From Mariprofundaceae bacterium (GTDB taxonomy: Bacteria > Pseudomonadota > Zetaproteobacteria > Mariprofundales > Mariprofundaceae), in the NCBI GenBank assembly GCA_027018975.1, contig JALUXN010000001.1, positions 1 through 5,011 of the forward strand: a stretch of 5,011 bases of DNA. Reading direction: 5' to 3'. The notes beneath the pieces are model-generated. The model saw nothing but the letters and a program-made list of their open reading frames with translations, made no database searches and was not told the DNA's origin. Each line of letters begins with the position of its first letter. Positions within the stretch are counted from its first letter, which is position 1. Below, in pieces: positions 1 through 5,011 of this stretch. Both the position numbers and the translations under genes were made by a program.

Positions 1-531
1 GGGCGCTACTTCAAGCCGGATCAGTACAACAATCCGGCCAATCCGCTGGCGCACGAAGAGAGCACCGGCCCCGAGATCTGGCGCGACACCGATGGGCGTG
101 TGACCCACTTTATCGCCTCCCTCGGCACCTCCGGCACCTTGGTGGGTACCGGCCGTTACCTGAAACGGATGAACAGCAAAGTGCAGATTATTGCCGCCGA
201 ACCGGACTCGCCGTTCCACGGTATCGAGGGGCTGAAACATATCGAATCGAGCATTGTCCCGGGCATTTATGACCCGAGCGTCTATGATCGCAAAATCGGC
301 ATCGATACCGACGCCGCCTACCGCTTCACCCAGCGATTGGCCGCCGAGGAGGGGATTCTCTCCGGCCAATCATGCGGCTGCGCACTGGCCTGTGCGATGC
401 AGATCGCCGAAGAGTTGGCCGCGCGCGGTGAGCCGGGCGAGATTGTCGCCATCTTCCCCGACGGCGGCGAAAAATACCTCTCCACACCAGTCTTCGACAG
501 CGATCGCGTCAGCTACGCCGAAGGGATTTAG
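1..531 (+). CDS. cysM: Cysteine synthase (CysM/CysK family), 3' part only
   Basis: C-terminal 176 residues of a PLP-dependent cysteine synthase, which joins O-acetylserine (or a related activated serine) with sulfide or thiosulfate to make cysteine in the cytoplasm. The reading frame is open from base 1 to the TAG at 529-531, so the gene starts outside the window. About 120-130 residues, including the PLP-binding lysine, are missing compared with the usual length near 300. Visible family marks, numbered from the window edge, are QYNNPANPLAHEESTGPEIW (8-27), the phosphate-cradling loop GTSGT (42-46), HGIEGLKH (73-80) with VPGIYDP (86-92), and PDGGEKYLST (153-162) near the cofactor pyridine ring. 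The last region is closer to CysM than to CysK, where it reads PSSGERYLST. The loop at 121-131 is unusually rich in cysteine (SGQSCGCALAC) where the family normally has SG(I/V)S(S/A)GA. The CysM rather than CysK assignment is an inference. A related PLP beta-replacement enzyme is possible. Confidence 0.85.
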   Translation, partial: GRYFKPDQYNNPANPLAHEESTGPEIWRDTDGRVTHFIASLGTSGTLVGTGRYLKRMNSKVQIIAAEPDSPFHGIEGLKHIESSIVPGIYDPSVYDRKIGIDTDAAYRFTQRLAAEEGILSGQSCGCALACAMQIAEELAARGEPGEIVAIFPDGGEKYLSTPVFDSDRVSYAEGI

Positions 532-548
532 CCGCCGCTTATTTCCCC

Positions 549-576
549 TTGCGTTGTAGGGAGTTATTTCTAGTAT
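549..576 (+). promoter_or_regulatory. Candidate sigma-70-type promoter for tpiA
   Basis: TTGCGT (549-554) and TAGTAT (571-576) are 16 bases apart, matching 3 of 6 and 4 of 6 positions of the -35 and -10 consensus. The stretch is noticeably more AT-rich than the surrounding genes and lies in the 111-base gap before tpiA. The match is modest and could be chance. The position is the main support. Confidence 0.25.
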
Positions 577-589
577 CCGCCTCCCTTTT
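558..589 (+). terminator. Possible weak terminator after the cysteine synthase gene
   Basis: A 6-bp perfect inverted repeat, AGGGAG (558-563) and CTCCCT (581-586), ends in a run of four T (586-589). It lies 27 bases after the stop codon, where a terminator would be expected. The loop is long (17 nt) and the T run is short, so intrinsic termination would be weak if it occurs. It overlaps the candidate tpiA promoter, so at most one of the two calls is likely to matter. Confidence 0.3.
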
Positions 590-610
590 GCGCTGCTGGT
601 CATCTTGGTT

Positions 611-630
611 GATCGGCGCGGATGCCGATC
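611..630 (+). promoter_or_regulatory. Perfect inverted repeat just upstream of the tpiA ribosome binding site
   Basis: GATCGGC (611-617) and GCCGATC (624-630) are perfect reverse complements around a 6-base spacer (618-623). In RNA this gives a 7-bp hairpin ending one base before the GGAGG at 632. It has no following T run, so it is not an ordinary terminator. It could be a leader hairpin affecting translation or mRNA stability of tpiA, or an operator for a dimeric regulator. The structure is seen directly. The function is inference. Confidence 0.45.
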
Positions 631-631
631 T

Positions 632-636
632 GGAGG
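632..636 (+). promoter_or_regulatory. Ribosome binding site that fixes the tpiA start
   Basis: GGAGG lies 6 bases before the ATG at 643. The other in-frame ATG at 622 has no such site, falls in the hairpin loop region, and would add seven residues not expected in the family. The 643 start is therefore preferred. Confidence 0.8.
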
Positions 637-642
637 TTGAGA

Positions 643-1392
643 ATGAATAGCGATAGACGCACCTTTGTTGCCGGAAACTGGAAGATGAATGGCCTGCTGG
701 ATGAGGCGAAGGCTTTTATGGATGCCTTCGGTCGCAATCCTGCGGAAGATGTGGTTGAGGTGGGTTTGATGCCGCCGTTCACACTCCTGCATCCGATGTC
801 CGAGCGACTGGCGGCGATGGGTATCTCACTGGGTGCGCAGAATGTCTATTACGAGGATAAGGGCGCATTCACCGGCTCGATCTGTCCGATGATGTTACGT
901 GATTCCGGTTGTCACTATGTGATTCTCGGCCACTCCGAACGGCGCAGTATTATTGGTGAAAACAACGCGCAGATTCGTTCCAAGATGACCGCTTCGTGGC
1001 TGCACGGTTTGGAGCCGATTCTCTGCATTGGTGAAACTCTGGAGCAGCGTGAGCAGGGTATTACCAATACGATTCTCACCGAGCAGCTGGCCATTCTGAA
1101 GGGGGCGCCCAAGGATGTGCCGCTGACGGTGGCGTATGAGCCGGTGTGGGCGATTGGTACGGGCGTGACTGCCTCGACGGATCAGATCATTGAAACCCAC
1201 GCGTTTGTTCATAGTGAGCTGCAGCGCCTTGGCCATGATGCCCGCGTGCTCTATGGCGGCAGTGTAAAACCAGAAAATGCGGAAGAGATTCTGGCCTGTG
1301 ATGGTGTCGAAGGGGCACTGGTTGGCGGCGCCAGTTTGCAGGCGGATTCATTTATGGCCATTGTGAAAGCGGCGGCGAAGGTTGCGAGTTAA
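643..1392 (+). CDS. tpiA: Triosephosphate isomerase
   Basis: Cytoplasmic glycolytic and gluconeogenic enzyme that interconverts dihydroxyacetone phosphate and glyceraldehyde 3-phosphate. From the ATG at 643 the protein has 249 residues, the usual length for this TIM-barrel family. All active-site elements are present: GNWKMNG with Asn12 and Lys14, the electrophile His97 in LGHSERR (95-101), the catalytic base Glu166 in AYEPVWAIGTG (164-174), whose following residues form the mobile loop 6, and the phosphate-binding YGGSV (204-208) and GALVGGASL (224-232). The start is supported by GGAGG 6 bases upstream and by the family's normal N-terminus of a few residues before the first beta strand. A perfect inverted repeat (611-630) lies just ahead of the ribosome binding site. 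secG follows 70 bases later on the same strand, a tpiA-secG pairing common in proteobacteria and probably co-transcribed. Confidence 0.97.
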   Translation: MNSDRRTFVAGNWKMNGLLDEAKAFMDAFGRNPAEDVVEVGLMPPFTLLHPMSERLAAMGISLGAQNVYYEDKGAFTGSICPMMLRDSGCHYVILGHSERRSIIGENNAQIRSKMTASWLHGLEPILCIGETLEQREQGITNTILTEQLAILKGAPKDVPLTVAYEPVWAIGTGVTASTDQIIETHAFVHSELQRLGHDARVLYGGSVKPENAEEILACDGVEGALVGGASLQADSFMAIVKAAAKVAS

Positions 1393-1451
1393 CAGGCAGT
1401 AAACATTTGTATGGCGCGCTGCGTATTCAGTCTGCGGGGCGCTCTGTTGTG

Positions 1452-1457
1452 AAGGAG
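1452..1457 (+). promoter_or_regulatory. Ribosome binding site of secG
   Basis: AAGGAG lies 5 bases before the ATG at 1463, separated by a run of five T. This strong site confirms the secG start. Confidence 0.75.
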
Positions 1458-1462
1458 TTTTT

Positions 1463-1843
1463 ATGACCACGATTTTGGTTATTGTACATGTATTGGTGGC
1501 GATTTCGCTGATAGCGGTGGTGTTGATTCAACGCGGGCAGGGCTCGGATATGGGCGCATCCTTCGGCGGTGGCGGCGCGCAGACGCTGTTTGGCAGCCGC
1601 GGCTCCGGCTCATTTCTGGGTAAATTGACCGGCGCGTTGGCGGCGACATTCATGTTGACCAGCTTGTCGCTGGCATTCTTTTCGCAGCAGCAGACTGGCT
1701 CCGTGGTGGATCGTGCGATCGCCAATCAGGCACCATTGAGTGCACCGGCCAGTGGTAAGCCGGCTGCTTTGAAAGATCAGCTGAAGACGGGGGCGCCGGC
1801 GAAGAGCAGCACGCCTGCCGAGTCGTTGCCGGCTGCCGAATAA
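1463..1843 (+). CDS. secG: Preprotein translocase subunit SecG
   Basis: Small inner-membrane subunit of the SecYEG channel. It aids SecA-driven export of unfolded proteins. The 126-residue product shows the SecG layout: a first membrane helix at about 3-22, a conserved cytoplasmic loop with VLIQRGQGSDMGASFGGGG (20-38) and TLFGSRGSGSFL (41-52), and a second helix at about 53-73. After QQQTGS the remaining roughly 45 residues are a low-complexity tail rich in Ala, Pro, Ser and Lys, typical in composition for proteobacterial SecG and making the protein somewhat longer than the 110-residue E. coli form. The start has a strong AAGGAG site. It follows tpiA by 70 bases and is convergent with engB, leaving a 42-base gap. 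No tRNA-Leu gene follows, unlike the arrangement in many gammaproteobacteria. Confidence 0.95.
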   Translation: MTTILVIVHVLVAISLIAVVLIQRGQGSDMGASFGGGGAQTLFGSRGSGSFLGKLTGALAATFMLTSLSLAFFSQQQTGSVVDRAIANQAPLSAPASGKPAALKDQLKTGAPAKSSTPAESLPAAE

Positions 1844-1853
1844 TTGCTCTAAA

Positions 1854-1867
1854 GCGACTCAGGTCGC
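1854..1867 (-). terminator. Possible weak hairpin terminator between secG and engB
   Basis: GCGAC (1854-1858) and GTCGC (1863-1867) form a 5-bp stem with a TCAG loop in the 42-base gap between convergent genes. Read on the minus strand it is followed by only three T, and on the plus strand by none. It could be a weak terminator for engB transcription, but the stem is short and the call rests mostly on position. Confidence 0.3.
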
Positions 1868-1885
1868 ATGCTGTGATGAGATGTG

Positions 1886-2491
1886 CTACCGGCGCAGCTC
1901 TGTCTCGATCAGCTGTCGCAGCGCATCGACGCCGGTTGATTTAAAACTCGATGTCGGCAGTGGCGCCAGCATGCCGCCCATCGCCTGCTGCATCTCCTGC
2001 AACCGTTTCATGCGCTGATTGCCCGATAGCTTATCCGCCTTGGTCGCCACCGGCTGCCAGCGCAATCCGGCGCTGTTGAGCCACTCAATGAGTTGCAGGT
2101 CGGATGGCTTCGGCCCATGGCGTATATCGAGCAGCATCAATACCAGTGCAATATCAGCTTGTTTCAGATAACCCTCGATCATAGAGATCCAGCGGTTCTG
2201 CTCCCGCTTCGGGGCGCGGGCATAGCCGTAGCCGGGTAGATCGACCACCAATAGCGCTTCATCGACATTGAAGAGATTGAGCAGCCGCGTGCAGCCGGGG
2301 TTTTTGGATGTTTTGACCAGATTTTTGCGCCCGAAGAGGCTGTTCATCAGTGACGACTTGCCGACATTGGAGTGACCCGCCACAGCAATTTGCGGCAGTG
2401 CTATGTGTGGAAACTCGCGCGGATTGGCAACCGATTGCACAAACGATGTGTTTGGCCAGTGAATGGTGAAGGGGGCGTTGTGGGTGGTCAT
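1886..2491 (-). CDS. engB: Ribosome biogenesis GTPase EngB (YihA/YsxC)
   Basis: Small cytoplasmic TRAFAC-class GTPase needed for assembly of the large ribosomal subunit. From the ATG at 2491 it has 201 residues, the usual family size. G motifs are visible: P-loop GHSNVGKSS (39-47), switch I PGCT with Thr68, DLPGYGYA (84-91), TKAD (150-153) and SSFKSTG (181-187). The family usually has GRSNVGKSS and PG[RK]TQ, so His40, Cys67 and Arg69 are departures. An alternative GTG start at 2515 adds 8 residues and overlaps the upstream stop codon by 4 bases (GTGA), which would suit translational coupling. Neither start has a clear Shine-Dalgarno site. The ATG is preferred because about 39 residues before the P-loop is already enough compared with about 32 in E. 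coli YihA. It is the last gene of the tight minus-strand cluster and converges on secG. Confidence 0.94.
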   Translation of the reverse strand: MTTHNAPFTIHWPNTSFVQSVANPREFPHIALPQIAVAGHSNVGKSSLMNSLFGRKNLVKTSKNPGCTRLLNLFNVDEALLVVDLPGYGYARAPKREQNRWISMIEGYLKQADIALVLMLLDIRHGPKPSDLQLIEWLNSAGLRWQPVATKADKLSGNQRMKRLQEMQQAMGGMLAPLPTSSFKSTGVDALRQLIETELRR

Positions 2492-2511
2492 GGCGGCAAA
2501 CTGACCGCAGT

Positions 2512-3141
2512 TCACGGCTTCGGCAAGTTGCGGGGCGTGCGGGCGTGAAATTGTAGCGTGGGTTGGCCATCGATGATTGCGATGCGGCTCCAGCAGGCGT
2601 AGGGCATGGCGAAGCGGCGGGTGGCGGCGATAGTGGCGTCGAGTGATTGGGTGCCGCCGAGCAGTTGGGCGAGGATCATGCGCAGGGTACCGGAATGGGT
2701 GACCAGCAGCAGATGTTGATCATGCGCATCCGCGGTGATTTCTCGCCAGCATTCGGCGACACGTGCCTGCAGCGATTCGGGTGACTCCCCCTGCGGCGGA
2801 CAGAGGCCGCTCGGATCGCGCCGCCATTGGGCAAGCTGCCCCGGCCACTGCTGTTCAATCTCACCGGCGCTCAGTCCTTCCCATTGGCCATAGTCGAGCT
2901 CGACCAGTCGTGGCTCGATACGGCACGGGATCTTGCGCTGCGCCGCCCACGCTCGACTCGATTCTGCACAGCGCGACAGCGGCGAGGTGATGATCTGGTC
3001 GATCTCTGTGTGGATCTGCGCCCAGACCTGATCCATCGCCAGCCGCCCGGCGGCTGTGAGCGGGTCATCGGTGCGGCCGCGATATTTGACACCGCCCTCC
3101 AGTTCGCCGTGGCGGAGCAGATCAATCACCACCCGCTGCAT
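2512..3141 (-). CDS. Histidine phosphatase family protein (CobC/phosphoglycerate mutase-like)
   Basis: A 209-residue protein of the histidine phosphatase superfamily, which cleaves phosphate esters through a phosphohistidine intermediate. Catalytic elements are complete: LLRHGE (8-13) with nucleophile His11 and Arg10, TSPLSR (52-57) with Arg57, the acid Glu81 in VELDYGQWEG (80-89), and the second histidine His149 in VTHSG (147-151). PPQGES (115-120) together with LDYGQWEG resembles alpha-ribazole phosphatase (CobC) and cofactor-independent phosphoglycerate mutase-like members. No cobalamin gene lies nearby, so the substrate is left open and no symbol is given. The start at 3141 is chosen because the conserved beta strand and RHG begin right after it. 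The longer in-frame extension to 3216 would lie inside sulP. It begins 4 bases after the sulP stop, and its TGA overlaps the possible GTG start of engB, which suggests co-transcription. Confidence 0.88.
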   Translation of the reverse strand: MQRVVIDLLRHGELEGGVKYRGRTDDPLTAAGRLAMDQVWAQIHTEIDQIITSPLSRCAESSRAWAAQRKIPCRIEPRLVELDYGQWEGLSAGEIEQQWPGQLAQWRRDPSGLCPPQGESPESLQARVAECWREITADAHDQHLLLVTHSGTLRMILAQLLGGTQSLDATIAATRRFAMPYACWSRIAIIDGQPTLQFHARTPRNLPKP

Positions 3142-3145
3142 AGCG

Positions 3146-4666
3146 CTATCCCGCCAGTTTATCGTCGGCGACGTGGTATTTGGGGTCTTCCTGAATGTTG
3201 ACCTCCACCAGATCACCGGCGGTCTCCAGCAGTTGGCGGCACTCCGGCGTCAAATGGCGGAGTTGGAGCTGCTTGCCTGCTTTGGTGTAGCGCTCAGCCA
3301 GTTTGTCGATCGCCTCAATCGCGGAGTGATCGGCGACGCGGGAGTGGACAAAATCGATGATCACGCGGTCAGGGTCATGCGGCACATCGAAGAGATCACT
3401 GAAGCGCTGCACAGAAGCGAAAAAGAGCGGTCCGTGTACGGTATAGATTTTGGCGCCATCGTCGTCGATATGTTCGATGGCGTGGATATGGCGCGCCTGT
3501 TTCCAGGCAAAGACCAGCGCGCTGGCGATCACGCCGACCACCACCGCCATGGCCAGATCAGTGGCAACTGTCACCACCGCCACCAGAATGCCGACAAAGG
3601 AGTCTTCGCGCGGGATCTTTTTCAGTAGATTGAAGCTGCCCCACTCGAAGGTGCCGATCACCACCATGAACATGATGCCGACTAGGGCTGCGACCGGAAT
3701 CATCTCGATCAGCGGCGAGGCGAAGAGAATAAAGGAGAGCAGAAAGAGAGCCGCCGCAATGCCGGAGAGGTTGCGCAGGCCGCCGGAGGAGATGTTGATC
3801 ATGCTCTGGCCAATCATGGCACAGCCGCCCATGCCGCTAAAAAAACCGGTCACCAGATTGGCGACCCCCTGACCGATGGAGACGCGATTGCCCTGGCCGC
3901 GCGTTTCGGTCATCTCATCAATCACGCTCATGGTCAGCAGGGATTCAATCAGCCCAACAGCGGCGAGGATGACGGCGTAGGGGAAGATGATTATAAGGGT
4001 GTCCAGATTCAGCGGTACGGCGGGGATATGGAAGGGGGGAAAGCCGCCGCCGATATTGGCGATGTCGCCGACAGTCTTGGTCTCCAGTCCGCCAAAGATG
4101 ACCAGCGCCGAGACAGCCACAATGGCCACCAAGCCGGCCGGCAGGGCGCGCGTAAAGCGGGGCAGCAGCTGCATGATTGCCATCGTCAGCAGCACCAATC
4201 CGAGCATGGTGTAGAGCTGCGCGCCGCTGAGCCAGCTGCCATCGGGCAGATGAAACTGCTTCAACTGCGCCAGAAAGATGACGATCGCCAAGCCGTTCAC
4301 AAAGCCGAGCAGCACAGGGTAGGGCACCATGCGGATAAACTTGCCCAATTTCAGCGCGCCGAAGGCGATCTGCAGCAGCCCCATCAGAATGACAGTGGCA
4401 AAGAGATACTCCACGCCGTGGTCGGCCACCAGCGAGACCATCACCACCGCCAGCGAACCTGTCGCACCTGAAATCATCCCCGGCCGGCCGCCGATCAATG
4501 AGGTGATCAGCCCGACCATAAAGGCGGCGTAGAGCCCCACCAGCGGATTGACGCCGGCCACAAAGGCGAAGGCGACCGCCTCCGGCACCAGTGCCAGTGC
4601 CACGGTCAGGCCGGAGAGGATGTCATCCTTCGCCTTGGCGGCATGATGGTAATATAGCTGAAACAT
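3146..4666 (-). CDS. SulP-family inorganic anion transporter with STAS domain
   Basis: Inner-membrane secondary transporter of the SulP (SLC26-related) family, which carries sulfate, bicarbonate or other anions. The 506-residue protein has a long hydrophobic region of many membrane helices (about 15-390) and a soluble C-terminal STAS domain (about 405-495). Family marks include VPEAVAFAFVAGVNPLVGLY (27-46), SGATGSLAVVM (66-76), the VNGLAIVIFLAQLKQF helix (123-138), and GQGVANLVTGFFSGMGGCAM (265-284), followed by a Gly-rich ISSGGLRNLSG stretch. In the STAS domain VIIDFVHSRVADHSAIEAI (435-453) holds Ser448 in the D-x-S position that is phosphorylated in anti-sigma-factor antagonists. Whether it is modified here is unknown. 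The start has GGAG (4675-4672) five bases upstream. Two GC-rich hairpins lie between it and the upstream ubiB-like gene. The substrate cannot be read from the sequence. Sulfate and bicarbonate are both plausible. Confidence 0.93.
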   Translation of the reverse strand: MFQLYYHHAAKAKDDILSGLTVALALVPEAVAFAFVAGVNPLVGLYAAFMVGLITSLIGGRPGMISGATGSLAVVMVSLVADHGVEYLFATVILMGLLQIAFGALKLGKFIRMVPYPVLLGFVNGLAIVIFLAQLKQFHLPDGSWLSGAQLYTMLGLVLLTMAIMQLLPRFTRALPAGLVAIVAVSALVIFGGLETKTVGDIANIGGGFPPFHIPAVPLNLDTLIIIFPYAVILAAVGLIESLLTMSVIDEMTETRGQGNRVSIGQGVANLVTGFFSGMGGCAMIGQSMINISSGGLRNLSGIAAALFLLSFILFASPLIEMIPVAALVGIMFMVVIGTFEWGSFNLLKKIPREDSFVGILVAVVTVATDLAMAVVVGVIASALVFAWKQARHIHAIEHIDDDGAKIYTVHGPLFFASVQRFSDLFDVPHDPDRVIIDFVHSRVADHSAIEAIDKLAERYTKAGKQLQLRHLTPECRQLLETAGDLVEVNIQEDPKYHVADDKLAG

Positions 4667-4671
4667 AGGAA

Positions 4672-4675
4672 CTCC
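4672..4675 (-). promoter_or_regulatory. Ribosome binding site of the sulP gene
   Basis: On the minus strand GGAG lies 5 bases before the ATG at 4666. It supports that start over the nearby out-of-frame ATG at 4677. Confidence 0.65.
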
Positions 4676-4679
4676 ATGA

Positions 4680-4692
4680 CCGCGTCACGCGG
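4680..4692 (-). repeat. GC-rich hairpin in the sulP leader
   Basis: CCGCG (4680-4684) and CGCGG (4688-4692) form a perfect 5-bp stem with a 3-base loop, 4 bases upstream of the sulP ribosome binding site. It has no T run. It may shape translation initiation of sulP. In sequence this GC-rich, some such repeats arise by chance. Confidence 0.35.
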
Positions 4693-4711
4693 GGCGCGGC
4701 ACTCTAGGGTA

Positions 4712-4724
4712 GCCGCCCGGCGGC
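4712..4724 (-). repeat. GC-rich hairpin just after the ubiB-like stop codon
   Basis: GCCGC (4712-4716) and GCGGC (4720-4724) form a 5-bp stem with a 3-base loop, starting 5 bases beyond the TGA of the upstream gene. Without a T run it is not a standard intrinsic terminator. It could stabilise the 3' end of a processed message or cause pausing. Confidence 0.35.
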
Positions 4725-4729
4725 GCAAG

Positions 4730-5011
4730 TCAGTGGCGGTTGAGTGTTAAATAGAGACCGGCGGCCACCAGTGTGGCGGCGATAGCCATGGCCAGTAGTG
4801 AGCCGTCATGTTGCAGCAGCCAGCTCCACCAGCCGCCGCCACCGGCGAGCATGACCGCGCCGGTGATCACAGGGACGTTGGAGGTTTCGTGGTGCAGGTG
4901 CACTGTGCCGTCATCAATACGCGCCAGCACGCGATCGAGTTTTTCGGGCAGCTGCATCCAACTGCGCAGCTGTTGCTGCAGCTCCTCGCCGATCACCTCG
5001 GCCTTGCCGAG
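4730..5011 (-). CDS. Probable UbiB/AarF-family (ABC1 kinase-like) protein, C-terminal end only
   Basis: The frame is open from the right window edge to the TGA at 4732-4730, giving the last 93 residues of a protein that starts outside the window. A GTG at 4996 lies inside the frame but need not be a start, because codons before it (LGKAE) continue the same protein. Near residues 20-42 from the edge, QLPEKLDRVLARIDDGTVHL resembles the linker that follows the kinase-like domain in UbiB/AarF proteins (LPxxLDRxLxRLexGxxxL). It is followed by two hydrophobic segments (about 46-66 and 71-90) ending in a short NRH tail, matching the two C-terminal membrane helices of that family. UbiB proteins are membrane-associated atypical kinases or ATPases needed for ubiquinone synthesis. 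The call rests on this pattern only, since the kinase motifs lie outside the window. sulP starts 63 bases downstream and may be co-transcribed. Confidence 0.6.
   Translation of the reverse strand, partial: LGKAEVIGEELQQQLRSWMQLPEKLDRVLARIDDGTVHLHHETSNVPVITGAVMLAGGGGWWSWLLQHDGSLLAMAIAATLVAAGLYLTLNRH

Noticed and set aside
622..642. Upstream in-frame ATG for tpiA
   Set aside because: It has no ribosome binding site, sits in the inverted repeat, and would add seven residues before a normal N-terminus. The ATG at 643 has GGAGG at proper spacing.
370..792. 140-residue minus-strand open frame across the cysM-tpiA gap
   Set aside because: It overlaps two clear plus-strand genes and has no family-like motif.
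1844..1885. tRNA-Leu gene after secG, as often found in gammaproteobacteria
   Set aside because: The gap is only 42 bases, too short for a tRNA, and holds no acceptor or T-loop-like sequence.
3142..3216. 25-residue N-terminal extension of the phosphatase
   Set aside because: It would lie inside the 3' end of sulP, and the conserved strand before the RHG motif starts directly at the 3141 ATG.
3056..3628. 190-residue plus-strand open frame opposite sulP and the phosphatase gene
   Set aside because: It lies wholly antisense to two well-supported genes and shows no recognisable domain. Long antisense frames are expected in GC-rich coding sequence.
4028..4471. 147-residue plus-strand open frame opposite sulP
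   Set aside because: Its His/Gln/Arg-rich composition is what the complement of a membrane-protein gene gives, and no start signal or domain was seen.
4730..4996. Stand-alone 88-residue membrane protein starting at GTG 4996
   Set aside because: The frame stays open to the window edge, and the sequence matches the C-terminal end of UbiB/AarF proteins, so an internal start is less likely than a truncated long gene.

Overview
The window looks like ordinary chromosomal housekeeping sequence from a GC-rich proteobacterium, gammaproteobacterial or a near relative. The evidence is a Sec translocase SecG with a typical proteobacterial core, an EngB/YihA-type ribosome-assembly GTPase, a probable UbiB/AarF (ubiquinone-pathway family) C-terminus, and a CysM-type cysteine synthase. 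Genus cannot be read from the sequence. I found no mobile element, CRISPR array, RNA gene or foreign-looking island, and no convincing new biological system.

Layout: two convergent gene sets meet at about 1844-1885. On the plus strand are the 3' part of a cysteine synthase gene (1-531, cut by the window edge), tpiA (643-1392, triosephosphate isomerase) and secG (1463-1843). On the minus strand, in transcription order from the right edge, are the C-terminal end of a probable UbiB/AarF-family protein (5011-4730, cut by the edge), a SulP anion transporter with a STAS domain (4666-3146), a histidine phosphatase-fold protein (3141-2512) and engB (2491 or 2515 to 1886). The last three minus genes are packed almost without gaps: 4 nt between sulP and the phosphatase gene, then a possible 4-nt GTGA overlap into engB. 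They are probably one transcript, possibly including the ubiB-like gene 63 nt upstream.

The genes serve unrelated core tasks: cysteine synthesis, glycolysis, protein export, ribosome assembly and anion uptake. The grouping looks like shared transcription rather than a single pathway. No gene-free stretch exceeds about 110 bases. The points most worth a second look are a perfect 7-bp inverted repeat placed just before the tpiA ribosome binding site, non-consensus residues in the P-loop and switch I of EngB, a cysteine-rich loop in the cysteine synthase, and two GC-rich hairpins ahead of sulP.
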